From Rhodoferax sp. (lineage in GTDB: Bacteria; Pseudomonadota; Gammaproteobacteria; Burkholderiales; Burkholderiaceae_C), in assembly GCF_030653815.1 (NCBI RefSeq), contig NZ_JAURYQ010000023.1, positions 1 to 64,000 of the forward strand: a DNA stretch of 64,000 bases, read 5' to 3'. Shown here in pieces: positions 10,495 through 20,358 of this stretch; positions within the stretch are counted from its first letter, which is position 1; the number at the start of each line of letters is the position of its first letter. The position numbers and the translations under genes are program-made. The notes below the pieces were generated by a model. That model was not told where the DNA came from. It did not search any database and saw only the letters and a program-made list of their open reading frames with translations.

Positions 10495-10508
10495 TTGATC
10501 TTGATCAA
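10495..10508. promoter_or_regulatory. FNR/Anr box, perfect consensus (hemN-fnr)
   Basis: TTGAT-CTTG-ATCAA matches the FNR consensus TTGAT-N4-ATCAA exactly. On the minus strand a -10-like ATATGC/TATTCT (10465-10474) lies 30-34 bp from the box centre, the class II activator geometry for hemN. It may also control fnr, whose start is 95 bp away. A weaker half-matching site (TTGAT-GTAA-GTCAG) is at 10550-10563. Confidence 0.9.
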
Positions 10509-10596
10509 CTTATTTAAAAACAATCCCCGTATCGACCTTCTTCATAAAGTTGATGTAAGTCAGCTAACACAGTCAAAGAGTGTCAAAATAAGTCCA

Positions 10597-11307
10597 ATGA
10601 ATCATCAGTCCATCAAAATCGCCTGTTCCAACTGCAACATGCGTGAATTGTGCATGCCCATCGGCTTAAGCGAAGGTGACCTGGATCGTATTGATGCCAT
10701 TATTGGTGTCCGCAAGAAGATCAAACGCGGGGAATCGCTCTACCTCAATGGTGATCGGTTCAACAACCTTTATGCCATCAGAACCGGTTTTTTCAAAACC
10801 TGCATCACATCGGAAGATGGCCGCGATCAAGTCACCGGTTTTCAGATGGCGGGCGAAATCATTGGCCTGGATGGCATCGTGAATGACTACCACGCCTGCG
10901 ATGCAGTGGCGCTGGAAGATGCTGAAATTTGTGCCATGCCGTTTGCGCAAATTGAAGACCTGTCGCGCGAGGTGAACGCCTTGCAGCATCATGTGCACAA
11001 AATCATGAGCCGTGAAATTGTTCGTGAACACGGTGTCATGCTGCTGCTGGGCAGCATGCGCGCAGAAGAGCGTTTGGCTGCTTTCCTGCTGAACTTGGCG
11101 CAGCGACTGCATGCACGCGGTTTTTCACAATCAGAATTGATCCTGCGCATGACCCGGGAGGAAATAGGCAGTTTTCTGGGTCTGAAGCTCGAAACCATCA
11201 GCCGTACTTTTTCAAGATTTGCAGAAGACGGTATCGTTGATGTCAAACAGCGTCACGTGCATATTCTCAATACGCAGGCACTGCAAGACATTGTGAACCC
11301 CCGCTAG
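10597..11307 (+). CDS. fnr: FNR-type oxygen-sensing Crp/Fnr family regulator
   Basis: 236 residues. The N-terminal cluster cysteines Cys10, Cys13 and Cys19 (CSNCNMRELC) have the C-x2-C-x5-C spacing of E. coli FNR. A fourth ligand is present as Cys112 in AEICAMPF, the position of E. coli Cys122. The cNMP-like barrel spans about 25-140, then a dimer helix and a winged helix (TREEIGSFLGLKLETISRTF) with E199, S202 and R203 matching the residues that read TTGAT. It should therefore bind an oxygen-labile [4Fe-4S] cluster and the boxes found in this region. The ATG at 10597 is the only suitable start before the cysteines. Confidence 0.95.
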   Translation: MNHQSIKIACSNCNMRELCMPIGLSEGDLDRIDAIIGVRKKIKRGESLYLNGDRFNNLYAIRTGFFKTCITSEDGRDQVTGFQMAGEIIGLDGIVNDYHACDAVALEDAEICAMPFAQIEDLSREVNALQHHVHKIMSREIVREHGVMLLLGSMRAEERLAAFLLNLAQRLHARGFSQSELILRMTREEIGSFLGLKLETISRTFSRFAEDGIVDVKQRHVHILNTQALQDIVNPR

Positions 11308-11328
11308 GCCGAGGTTTTAACCTTGCCT

Positions 11329-11601
11329 TTACTTGGCCGGCGGCACAATTCCTGTGGTGGCATGATTGCGCCCAAGTATCGCTGGCGCCAGGCTGCTTTC
11401 TTTTCTGCGCGCCTCAATCGACTGATCTGACTGCCGAGACGGCTGATAACTGTCGTCATAGACGATCTCGTTGGGTCGGCTCATCGCCAGGTAAAGCGTC
11501 ACAAAACCGGCCACCACCACAATGGCGGGTCCGGCAATGACCATCCAGACAAAGCCATGTTTCCACCACGGCGCGCTTGAATTTTCAACTGTTTTATTCA
11601 T
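11329..11601 (-). CDS. FixH-like small membrane protein
   Basis: About 90 residues with one transmembrane helix (about 15-40, WMVIAGPAIVVVAGFVTLYLAM), then a soluble part beginning SRPNEIVYDDSYQPS. Position downstream of ccoNOQP and the single helix followed by a V-Y-DD-Y segment match the short FixH/CcoH-like proteins of Betaproteobacteria, which help cbb3 oxidase assembly. Sequence similarity is weak at this length, so the family call is partly contextual. I use the ATG at 11601; an upstream start at 11637 is less likely. A terminator-like hairpin separates it from ccoP. Confidence 0.65.
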   Translation of the reverse strand: MNKTVENSSAPWWKHGFVWMVIAGPAIVVVAGFVTLYLAMSRPNEIVYDDSYQPSRQSDQSIEARRKESSLAPAILGRNHATTGIVPPAK

Positions 11602-11642
11602 GGGTGATTCAGGTTTCCAGAACACGGCCCGGACCATTTAAA

Positions 11643-11690
11643 AGCCAAAAAGAAAAGACCTGGCCTCCTTTTTAGAGGAGATCAGGTCTT
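11643..11690 (-). terminator. Rho-independent terminator after ccoP
   Basis: Read on the minus strand, an 8-bp outer stem (11683-11690 with 11655-11662) and a 5-bp inner stem (11676-11680 with 11665-11669) are followed by TTCTTTTTGG. It lies between ccoP and the FixH-like gene, so most ccoNOQP transcripts probably stop here. Confidence 0.75.
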
Positions 11691-11708
11691 GCGACAAGCG
11701 CCGCTGGC

Positions 11709-12608
11709 TTACTTGTTCGACATGCCCCAAATGTAAGACGTCAGCACGTGAATTTGCGCTTCGGTCAACTTGTCAGCTTGCGCCGGCATCACATTGACCT
11801 TGCCGTTGTTGACCATTTCAACAATGGTCTTCTCGCCAAAACCATGCAGCCAGATGTTGTCGGTCAGGTTGGGCGCGCCGACCGCTTGCATGCCTTTACC
11901 GTCTGCACCATGGCAAGCAGCGCACACACCAAATTTTTCCTTGCCCAACGCGGCGCGAGCCGAATCATGCGGGCTGCCCGACAAACTCAGAACGTACTGC
12001 GCGACATTCTTGACATCATCAGCGCTTCCTACAGCAGCTGCCATGGGGGGCATGTTGCCATTGCGACCACCGACCAGGGTTTCCTTGATCTTCTCGGGTG
12101 AGCCACCATGCAGCCAGTCCGCATCGGTCAGATTGGGGAAGCCCTTGTTGCCGCGGGCATCCGAGGCATGACATTGCGCGCAATTGTTGCCGTACAAGCG
12201 CTCACCAATGGCCATGGCCTGTGCGTCCTTGGCGACGTCTTCCGGCTTCATGGACATGAACTTGGCATAAATGGGCGCAGTTTCAGCATTGCCTTTCGCC
12301 ACCTCATCGGCGTGCAGTTTGGCGGATGTCCACCCCAAGGTTCCCGGATAACTTCCCAAACCCGGGTAGAGCACCAGGTATACCAGGGAGAACACGATGG
12401 TCAACACGAACATGTAACTCCACCAGCGTGGCAGCGGGTTGTTCATCTCGCGCAGGTCACCGTCCCAGACATGACCAGTGGTGTTGTCACTCGCCGTGGA
12501 AGCCTTCATCTTGCCCGTAACAATCAACAAAACCAGGCAGGCGATGATGCCGACCAGGGTCACGCCGATAACAAATATTTCCCAAAAATTACTTGTGAAA
12601 TCGCTCAT
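11709..12608 (-). CDS. ccoP: cbb3-type cytochrome c oxidase subunit III (dihaem)
   Basis: 299 residues. The N-terminus (FixP_N) has two membrane helices (about 10-32 and 64-82) joined by the conserved GDLREMNNPLPRWW. Two periplasmic cytochrome c domains follow, with haem motifs CAQCH (143-147) and CAACH (229-233) and downstream methionine ligands (GNMPPM; VNVMPAQ). CcoP passes electrons from soluble cytochromes to CcoO and CcoN. It is the last subunit gene of ccoNOQP. Confidence 0.97.
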   Translation of the reverse strand: MSDFTSNFWEIFVIGVTLVGIIACLVLLIVTGKMKASTASDNTTGHVWDGDLREMNNPLPRWWSYMFVLTIVFSLVYLVLYPGLGSYPGTLGWTSAKLHADEVAKGNAETAPIYAKFMSMKPEDVAKDAQAMAIGERLYGNNCAQCHASDARGNKGFPNLTDADWLHGGSPEKIKETLVGGRNGNMPPMAAAVGSADDVKNVAQYVLSLSGSPHDSARAALGKEKFGVCAACHGADGKGMQAVGAPNLTDNIWLHGFGEKTIVEMVNNGKVNVMPAQADKLTEAQIHVLTSYIWGMSNK

Positions 12609-12632
12609 TTTTATTCCTATCAGGTGAAGGGG

Positions 12633-12776
12633 TCAGTCCTGCTCGAAAGGCAGGTTGGCCGCTTTGTCAAAGTCGGCAGAATTTTTACGGGAGTAAGCCC
12701 AGCCGATGATCCCGATGAAAGTCAAAAAGCTGACGACGGTGACCAAGGAGCGAAGCGAATTGACATCGAATTCCAT
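12633..12776 (-). CDS. ccoQ: cbb3 oxidase subunit CcoQ (FixQ)
   Basis: Only 47 residues. One membrane helix (SLVTVVSFLTFIGIIGWAY) is followed by the CcoQ-type polar tail with SADFDKAANLPFEQD. The ATG at 12776 has a strong GGGGAG ribosome binding site. CcoQ stabilises the interaction of CcoP with the CcoNO core. Position between ccoO and ccoP confirms the call. Confidence 0.93.
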   Translation of the reverse strand: MEFDVNSLRSLVTVVSFLTFIGIIGWAYSRKNSADFDKAANLPFEQD

Positions 12777-12789
12777 ACAGCTCCCCTTG

Positions 12790-13416
12790 TTATTTCGAAG
12801 TGGTGCCAAGAACCTGCAGATAGGCCACCATGGCATCCATCTCGGTCTTGCCTTTGAGTTCTTCAACCGATGCGGCGATTTCAGCATCGGTGTAAGGCAC
12901 ACCCACTTTGCGCAGCGCCGCCATGTGCGACGGCATGCTGGCAGCATCCACCGGCGTGTTCATCAACCAGGGGTAAGCCGGCATGATGGACTCGGGCACC
13001 AGGTCGCGCGGGTTGTTCAGGTGCGTGATCTGCCATTGGTCGCTGTACTTGCCGCCGACACGGTGCAGGTCCGGACCGGTTCGCTTGCTGCCCCACTGGA
13101 ACGGATGGTCATAAACGAACTCATTCGCCTTGGAGTAAGGACCATAACGCAGGGTTTCAGCGCGGAAAGGACGAATCATCTGCGAGTGGCAGTTATAGCA
13201 ACCCTCACGGGTGTAGATGTCACGACCAGCCAACTGAAGCGCGTTGTAGGGTTTGAGGCCTGGCGCTGCCACCGTGGTTGATTTCTGGAAGAACAGGGGC
13301 ACGATTTCAACCAGGCCGCCGAACAACAGCACGACCAGGATCAAAACAATCATCAATCCGTTGTTGGTCTCGATCGTCGAGTGCGACAGTCCGCCGCTTT
13401 GATTTGAATTAGACAT
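12790..13416 (-). CDS. ccoO: cbb3-type cytochrome c oxidase subunit II (monohaem)
   Basis: 208 residues. An N-terminal membrane anchor (about 21-44) is followed by a periplasmic cytochrome c domain with the haem motif CYNCH at 73-77 ([17 protein letters not shown], a CcoO hallmark). The axial methionine is probably in [10 protein letters not shown]. It forms the conserved CcoNO core. It starts 12 bp after the ccoN stop. Confidence 0.97.
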   Translation of the reverse strand: MSNSNQSGGLSHSTIETNNGLMIVLILVVLLFGGLVEIVPLFFQKSTTVAAPGLKPYNALQLAGRDIYTREGCYNCHSQMIRPFRAETLRYGPYSKANEFVYDHPFQWGSKRTGPDLHRVGGKYSDQWQITHLNNPRDLVPESIMPAYPWLMNTPVDAASMPSHMAALRKVGVPYTDAEIAASVEELKGKTEMDAMVAYLQVLGTTSK

Positions 13417-13428
13417 AATTTTGATACC

Positions 13429-14871
<1,443 letters not shown>

Positions 14872-14927
14872 GTTCACCTCTTTTCAGTTTGAGCGGCGCA
14901 GTATGCATGAGGCATGTTGTGCGCCAT

Positions 14928-14941
14928 TTGATTCATATCAA
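14928..14941. promoter_or_regulatory. FNR/Anr box, perfect consensus (ccoN promoter)
   Basis: TTGAT-TCAT-ATCAA, an exact match to the FNR consensus. Its centre is 63.5 bp upstream of the ccoN start. A minus-strand -10-like CATACT (14900-14905) lies 32 bp from the centre, which places the box near -41.5 as expected for a class II FNR-activated promoter. Confidence 0.92.
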
Positions 14942-14958
14942 ATTGTTACAAAAAATGC

Positions 14959-15096
14959 TTATCCGTCCTTAAGAATTCTCTCCCCCTCTTTTTCCATATC
15001 GTCAAATTGTCCACTGTAGATCGCCCACCAGATGCCACCGATGATAAAAAACACCAAAACAACCGACAGGGGAACCAAGAAGTACAGGATATCCAT
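14959..15096 (-). CDS. ccoS: cbb3 oxidase maturation protein CcoS
   Basis: 45 residues: MDILYFLVPLSVVLVFFIIG membrane helix, then GIWWAIYSGQFDDMEKEGERIL, the CcoS hallmark of a Trp-Trp/Ala-Ile membrane exit and a Gly-Gln-Phe-Asp-Asp motif. Required in other bacteria for cofactor insertion into cbb3 oxidase. The start overlaps the ccoI stop by one base (TGATG), so ccoI and ccoS are translationally coupled. It is too short to be picked up by length-based gene calling. Confidence 0.93.
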   Translation of the reverse strand: MDILYFLVPLSVVLVFFIIGGIWWAIYSGQFDDMEKEGERILKDG

Positions 15097-17450
15097 CAGA
15101 TTTTCCGTTCAATCCGGGCGTCTTTTGACAGACGCAATGCATTGAGAACCACTAACAAGGAACTGCTGGCCATGCCCAGACCTGCCAGCCAGGCCGGTAG
15201 CAGTCCGAATACCGCCAATGGCACGCAGACCGCGTTGTAAATGGCCGCCCAGCTCAAATTTTGCCTGACGATGGTCAGCGTGCGTCTGGACAGCAAAAGT
15301 GCATCAACCACATTCATCAAACGACCACCCGACACCAAAAAATCGGCCTGGGCCTGGGCCAGCGGGACGGCTTGGCCAAAAGCAAACGACACATGAGCGC
15401 CAGCCAGCACCGGTCCGTCGTTCAGCCCATCGCCGACCACCGCCACCTTGTGGCCCTGTTCCTGGGCGGCGCGCAGAAAATCAAGCTTGTCCTGGGGTGA
15501 ACAATTGCCACGCGCCTCGGTGATGCCCACTTTGTAGGCCACACGGTGCGCCGCCTCGCTGGCATCGCCCGACAACAAGTGCACGCGGATACCCGCACGC
15601 TGCAAGGCGGCCACCGTCTCCAGGGCGTCCGGACGAATATCTTCCTGAAACTCAAAACTGGCCAGCCAGCCTGCATCGTCACTCAAATGCACTTGCAAGG
15701 CATTGGCATTGGCCGGCACCACGCCACAAAAACTGGCCGAGCCCAGGCGCACGGATAAACGCGGTTGGACAGCGTCCACAGTGCCCACCTTGGCGCTGAT
15801 CCCCTGCCCGGCCTGCTCGGTGACCTGATCCAACTGCCAGGGCCCGGCGACCTTTGACGAACTGGCTGCGATGACCAAGGCCCTTGAGAGCGGATGCAAA
15901 GAATATTGTGCCAGCGCCGCCGCCAGGCTCAGGGCCTGGTGCGATGTCGTTCCCGCGCGCACATGAATTTGATTGACCACCATGGCGTCACGCGTGAGAG
16001 TTCCGGTCTTGTCAAACATCACGGTGTCCACGCCGGCCAGGGACTCAAAGGCATCCAGGCGCCGCACCAGCACCGCGCGCCGGGCCAATGCCCCCGCGGC
16101 AGACAGCATGGCAGCAGGCGTGGCCAGTGACAGGGCGCAGGGACAGGTCACGATCAGCACGGACACGGCCACCATCAAGGCCCGTTCGGGGTCGGTTTGC
16201 CACCAGTAGGCACAGGCCAGGCCGGCGGCAACCAATACCGCGATCAGGAAAGGCTTGGCAATGGTGTCAGCCAACCGGGCCAGCGAAGGTTTGCTGGTGG
16301 AGGCGCCTTCCATGAGGTTGACGATCTGGGCAAAACGCGTTTCTGCGCCCACCCGATCAACCCGCATTTGCACCATGGCCGACAGGTTATGGCTGCCGGA
16401 GATCACATCATCGCCGACCTGACGTGTCAGGGGCCTGGACTCCCCCGTCAACAACGCCTCGTCCACCGAGGTGTGCCCCTGCAACAGCACGCCATCGGCA
16501 GGAAAGGCCTCCCCTGGCAGAACGCGGATGACATCACCGACCTGTAAGCGGCGCACTGGCACGCGCTCAAAATTCCCGTCCGATTTGAGCCGCAAGACAC
16601 TGTTTGGCAAGCGGTTCATCAAGGTCTCGAGGGCGCCCGCCGTTCGGTCGCGCAGACGCAACTCAAGCCAGCGTCCGGCCAGCAGGAAAAAAACAAACAT
16701 GGTCAAGGAGTCGAAAAACACCTCATGACCAAAAATACCTTTCGGATCAAAGGTGCCGGCGCTACTGACCAAGAAAGTGATCAGCATGCCCAAGGCCACC
16801 GGCAGGTCCATGCTGACGCGTCGATGCAGCACATCGCGCCAGGCGCTGCTGAAGAACGGGCCACACGAGAAGAAAATCACCGGCAGGCTCAAAACCCAGG
16901 AAGCCCAGCGCAGCAACTGCTCCATTTCAGAACTCAGGTCGCCCGGCTGAGCCACGTAGGCGGGGTAGGCGTACATCATGACCTGCATCATGCACAGGCC
17001 AGCGACCATCATGCGCCACAGCGCCTTGCGCGACTCGGCAAGGCGGCGCTCACGGGCAAAGGCATCGTTGGCAGGAAGTGCCCGGTAGCCGGCGTCATGG
17101 ACCGCCTGCATCCAGAGTGAGGGCGCCACCGCTTGCGATTGCCACACCACCTTGGCCCGGTGGCTGCCCGAACTGACCTCAACATCGCGCACGCCGGGCA
17201 CCCCTTTGATGGCGTCTTCGATGGTCAGCGCGCAGGCAGCGCAATGCATGCCTTCAATCAGGACATTGGACTCCCAGCATCCGGCTTGTTGCGCCAACGG
17301 GCGGCTAAAAGCTGTCCATTCCTGTTCGTCATCGAGCAAGGCCAGTGCCTCCACAGGCGACTGCTCATGAGGCGCAGTACCGCTACCGTCTTTTGACAAT
17401 ACAGGTCTGGGTTCATCAAAAGCGGGGAAACTGGGTATCGGAATCGGCAT
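15096..17450 (-). CDS. ccoI: P1B-type copper ATPase for cbb3 oxidase assembly (CcoI/FixI)
   Basis: 784 residues. An N-terminal polar region precedes a heavy-metal-associated domain with Cys70/Cys73 (MHCAAC). The membrane part carries the copper site CPC (VTCPCALSLATP). Cytoplasmic domains have the phosphorylation motif DKTGTLTRD, TGES, and the hinge GDGLNDGPVLAGA. Delivers or exports copper needed for the CuB centre. Context with ccoS and ccoN makes CcoI more likely than a CopA detoxification pump. No perfect FNR box faces its start; the site at 17485-17498 is centred 41.5 bp upstream of its ATG. Confidence 0.95.
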   Translation of the reverse strand: MPIPIPSFPAFDEPRPVLSKDGSGTAPHEQSPVEALALLDDEQEWTAFSRPLAQQAGCWESNVLIEGMHCAACALTIEDAIKGVPGVRDVEVSSGSHRAKVVWQSQAVAPSLWMQAVHDAGYRALPANDAFARERRLAESRKALWRMMVAGLCMMQVMMYAYPAYVAQPGDLSSEMEQLLRWASWVLSLPVIFFSCGPFFSSAWRDVLHRRVSMDLPVALGMLITFLVSSAGTFDPKGIFGHEVFFDSLTMFVFFLLAGRWLELRLRDRTAGALETLMNRLPNSVLRLKSDGNFERVPVRRLQVGDVIRVLPGEAFPADGVLLQGHTSVDEALLTGESRPLTRQVGDDVISGSHNLSAMVQMRVDRVGAETRFAQIVNLMEGASTSKPSLARLADTIAKPFLIAVLVAAGLACAYWWQTDPERALMVAVSVLIVTCPCALSLATPAAMLSAAGALARRAVLVRRLDAFESLAGVDTVMFDKTGTLTRDAMVVNQIHVRAGTTSHQALSLAAALAQYSLHPLSRALVIAASSSKVAGPWQLDQVTEQAGQGISAKVGTVDAVQPRLSVRLGSASFCGVVPANANALQVHLSDDAGWLASFEFQEDIRPDALETVAALQRAGIRVHLLSGDASEAAHRVAYKVGITEARGNCSPQDKLDFLRAAQEQGHKVAVVGDGLNDGPVLAGAHVSFAFGQAVPLAQAQADFLVSGGRLMNVVDALLLSRRTLTIVRQNLSWAAIYNAVCVPLAVFGLLPAWLAGLGMASSSLLVVLNALRLSKDARIERKI

Positions 17451-17484
17451 GGAGCCGAGTTTACCGACGAGAGCTGTAATTTAC

Positions 17485-17498
17485 CTGACATTTGTCAA
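17485..17498. promoter_or_regulatory. FNR/FixK-type site (usp promoter, shared with ccoI)
   Basis: CTGAC-ATTT-GTCAA (minus strand TTGAC-AAAT-GTCAG) is a near-perfect palindrome of the TTGAC-N4-GTCAA form used by FNR/FixK proteins. Its centre is 63.5 bp before the usp start, exactly as at ccoN, and TATGCT (17522-17527) lies 33 bp from the centre as a -10. Control of usp is therefore more convincing than control of ccoI. Confidence 0.7.
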
Positions 17499-17554
17499 TT
17501 TCAAAATTTCTCAAGCCGGTGTATGCTGAGGCTTTCAACCCGCTGGAGACAAGC

Positions 17555-17998
17555 ATGTACGACAAAATTCTTCTCGCAACCGATGGCTCGACCCTGTCAA
17601 AAAAAGCCGTCAGCAGTGCCATTTCCCTCGCTGCCCTCACCGGCGCCAGTCTGGTGGCCCTGAAAGTGGTTCCCCGTTACCCGCAAAGCTATTTTGAAGG
17701 CGGGCTGGCGCTGCAAGCGGCTGAAGTAGGCCGCATTGAAAAACAATGGTCCGAGGAGGGTCAGGCTGTGGTCGACGAGGTCAAGAAAACGGCCGAGGCG
17801 CAAGGGGTCAAGACGCGTGCCCTGACGATCAAGTCGGACGTGGTCTCGGATGCCATCATTTCCACAGCGCGCAAGCACAAGTGCGATCTGATCGTGATGG
17901 CCTCCCATGGTCGCAAGGGGGTCAAGCGCTTGCTGCTGGGCAGCGAAACCCAGCAGGTGCTGACCCATTCGCATATTCCCGTGCTGGTGCTGAGATAA
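17555..17998 (+). CDS. Universal stress protein (UspA family)
   Basis: 147 residues, single Usp domain. It starts MYDKILLATDGSTLSKKA and carries the ATP-binding loop near the C-terminus (SHGRKGVKRLLLGSETQQVL...IPVLVLR). Usp proteins of this type are commonly induced under low oxygen or energy stress. The ATG at 17555 has GGAGA upstream. The FNR-type site and -10 in front of it suggest it belongs to the same oxygen-controlled regulon as the cco genes. Convergent with the acyl-CoA ligase gene, 6 bp between stops. Confidence 0.93.
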   Translation: MYDKILLATDGSTLSKKAVSSAISLAALTGASLVALKVVPRYPQSYFEGGLALQAAEVGRIEKQWSEEGQAVVDEVKKTAEAQGVKTRALTIKSDVVSDAIISTARKHKCDLIVMASHGRKGVKRLLLGSETQQVLTHSHIPVLVLR

Positions 17999-18004
17999 CC
18001 CGCC

Positions 18005-19528
18005 TCAGCGGTACTGCTCGCGCAACAGATTTTTCTGGACTTTGCCCATGGCGTTGCGCGGCAGGTCGGCCACGACATGGCACTGTTTGGGCACTTTGTA
18101 ATTGGCCAGGCGCGCTTTGAGCTCAAGCAAAATCCGCCCCGCGTCCAGCGCAGCGCCGGGTTTGGCCACCACCAGCGCCACCCCCACCTCGCCAAAATCG
18201 GCATGCGGCACGCCCACCACGGCACTCTCTGCCACGCCGGGCAAATCGTTGATGAAGCTCTCCAGCTCGGCTGGGTAAACGTTGTAGCCGCCGCTGATGA
18301 TGAGGTCCTTGCTGCGGCCCACGATGGTGACAAAGCCCCCGGCGTCCACCCGTCCCACGTCGCCCGTCTTGAAGAACCCGTCTGCGGTGAATTCTTCGGC
18401 TGTTTTTTCGGGCATGCGCCAGTAGCCGGCAAACACGTTCGGGCCCTTCACCTGGATGTCGCCGATCACACCCGTCTTCACCGCAACCCCCTGCCCGTCC
18501 ACGACCCGCAAATGCACCCCTGGCAAGGGCATGCCGACGGTGCCACCGCGGCGTTCGCCCTGGTAAGGATTGGATGTGAGCATGATGGTTTCGCTCATGC
18601 CATAGCGTTCCAGGATGGTGTGGCCCGTGCGCTCCTGCCAGGCCGTGAAAGTGTCGAGCAACAGCGGAGCCGAGCCGGAAATGAACAAGCGCATGTGCTG
18701 CACCGCCGCTCTGTCCAGTCCTGCTTCAGCCAGCAGGCGCACATAAAGCGTCGGCACCCCCATGAATACCGTCGCCCGAGGCAAATGCGCAAGCACCACC
18801 TTCGGATCAAATTTGGCGAGCCAGATCATCTTGCTGCCGTTGATGAGCGCGCCGTGAATCGCCACAAACAAGCCATGCACGTGAAAAATGGGCAGGGCAT
18901 GAATCAATACATCCCCGCCCTCCCCAGCACTTCGCCAGCCCCAGTAGTCTTTCAGCACCAGCGCATTGCTCAGCATGTTGCCGTGCGTCAGCATGGCCCC
19001 TTTGGAGCGCCCGGTCGTGCCGCTGGTGTAAATGATGACCGCCAGGTCCTCGGGCCTTTTGGGCGCTACCACCTGGTGGTCAGAGGCATGGGCTGCACGC
19101 TCCAGCAGGGTTCCAGTGCGGTCGTCATTCAGGGTAAAAACCCAGGCCGTCCCCGCCTTGAAGGCCAGTGTGCTGACCCAGCCAAAATTTGGCGCACTGC
19201 ACACCACCACGGCAGGCTCGGCGTTGCCAATGAAATACCCTATTTCTGCACTTTGGTAGGCCGTGTTGAGTGGCAGAAAAACATAGCCGGCGCGCAGCGT
19301 GGCCAGGTACAGCATCAGCGCTTCCACCGATTTTTCGACCTGCACCGCAATGCACGCGCCTTCCGGCAAGCCCAGCGATTGCAGAAAATTGGCCATCATG
19401 GCGGTGCCACGGTCCAGGTCGCGCCAACTGTAGTGCTGGCCCGCATCGGTTTCGATGGCGGTCGCGTTCAGGTCGGCCGGAAAGGCATGGCGCAAGTGCG
19501 CATAGAGATTGGCAGAAACTTCAGACAA
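18005..19528 (-). CDS. Malonyl-CoA synthetase-like AMP-forming acyl-CoA ligase
   Basis: About 507 residues. Adenylate-forming enzyme with the ATP loop IIYTSGTTGRSKGAML, the A5-type motif LERYGMSETIM, GFFKTGDVGRVD, and the C-terminal lysine in PRNAMGKVQKNLLRE. The overall sequence (GGYNVYPAELESFINDLPGVAESAVVGVPHADFGEVGVA) resembles MatB malonyl-CoA synthetases, but substrate cannot be fixed by eye. I prefer the TTG at 19528, which has AAGGA upstream and gives the normal family length; the open frame reaches 19699 inside the crotonase gene. Probably co-transcribed with the crotonase and lgt upstream. Confidence 0.8.
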   Translation of the reverse strand: MSEVSANLYAHLRHAFPADLNATAIETDAGQHYSWRDLDRGTAMMANFLQSLGLPEGACIAVQVEKSVEALMLYLATLRAGYVFLPLNTAYQSAEIGYFIGNAEPAVVVCSAPNFGWVSTLAFKAGTAWVFTLNDDRTGTLLERAAHASDHQVVAPKRPEDLAVIIYTSGTTGRSKGAMLTHGNMLSNALVLKDYWGWRSAGEGGDVLIHALPIFHVHGLFVAIHGALINGSKMIWLAKFDPKVVLAHLPRATVFMGVPTLYVRLLAEAGLDRAAVQHMRLFISGSAPLLLDTFTAWQERTGHTILERYGMSETIMLTSNPYQGERRGGTVGMPLPGVHLRVVDGQGVAVKTGVIGDIQVKGPNVFAGYWRMPEKTAEEFTADGFFKTGDVGRVDAGGFVTIVGRSKDLIISGGYNVYPAELESFINDLPGVAESAVVGVPHADFGEVGVALVVAKPGAALDAGRILLELKARLANYKVPKQCHVVADLPRNAMGKVQKNLLREQYR

Positions 19529-19580
19529 AGTGGTTTCCTTATGGGTTCCGGTGAATCGAAGGGTTGGCGCGGATGTTTTG

Positions 19581-20345
19581 TCAGAACGAGGGCAGTCGTT
19601 TTTCCAGAAAAGCGGTGATGCCTTCGCGCTGCTCGGGGCTGTCGGCATAGGCGTAGGCAGTGGCGACCAACGCCGGCAACGGGTTCTCGGAGAGGGCACG
19701 CAACGTTTGCTTGTTCAAACGAGCCGCTTGGGGTGCCATCTGGCAGATGCGTTGTACGCTGGCCAGAGTCAGCTCGCGGATATCCACATCGGCGACAACC
19801 CGGCTCAAAAAACCGCGCTGCAGCATGTCGGGTGCGCTGAAAACTGCGGCCTCCAACAGCATCTGGCGTGCCGTCGCCAGCCCCATCTCGCGCGCGACCA
19901 GCGCCGCTTCACGCGGTGCCATCGGAAAGCCCAGCTTGGCAATGGGCGCACCAAAACGGGCCGACTCCCCCGCCAGGCGAATGTCGCAACAACTGGCGAT
20001 CTCGACCCCGGCCCCCATGCAATTGCCCTCGATCTGGGCCACTATCGGCACATCGCAAGCCAGCATGGCACTCAGGGCGCCCCACACTTCCTGCTCGTGA
20101 AATTCACGCAGGGAAGCCTCCTCGAACCTGAAACCTGGGTATTCCGAAATGTCACCACCGGCGCAAAAGTGGGCGCCGTCACCCGCCACCAGCACACAGC
20201 GCAATTCAGTCAGGCACTGGATGCGCTCAAAGACCGCCCGCAAGTCGCGCCACATGGTGCGGGACATCGCGTTATGGCGCTTGGGGTGACTTAGCGTGAC
20301 ACGCGCCACGCCCGCGACTTGCTCAAACCTGATTCTTGCCGGCAT
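19581..20345 (-). CDS. Enoyl-CoA hydratase/isomerase family protein
   Basis: About 254 residues, crotonase fold. The oxyanion-hole segments are present (GDGAHFCAGGDISE near 60-73 and QIEGNCMGAGVEIASCCDIRLAG near 98-120). The usual catalytic Glu positions are not both obvious, so hydratase, isomerase or another crotonase activity is possible. It starts 13 bp after lgt on the same strand and is followed by the acyl-CoA ligase, suggesting a small acyl-CoA pathway appended to lgt. Confidence 0.85.
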   Translation of the reverse strand: MPARIRFEQVAGVARVTLSHPKRHNAMSRTMWRDLRAVFERIQCLTELRCVLVAGDGAHFCAGGDISEYPGFRFEEASLREFHEQEVWGALSAMLACDVPIVAQIEGNCMGAGVEIASCCDIRLAGESARFGAPIAKLGFPMAPREAALVAREMGLATARQMLLEAAVFSAPDMLQRGFLSRVVADVDIRELTLASVQRICQMAPQAARLNKQTLRALSENPLPALVATAYAYADSPEQREGITAFLEKRLPSF

Positions 20346-20358
20346 GCTGCATCCGATG

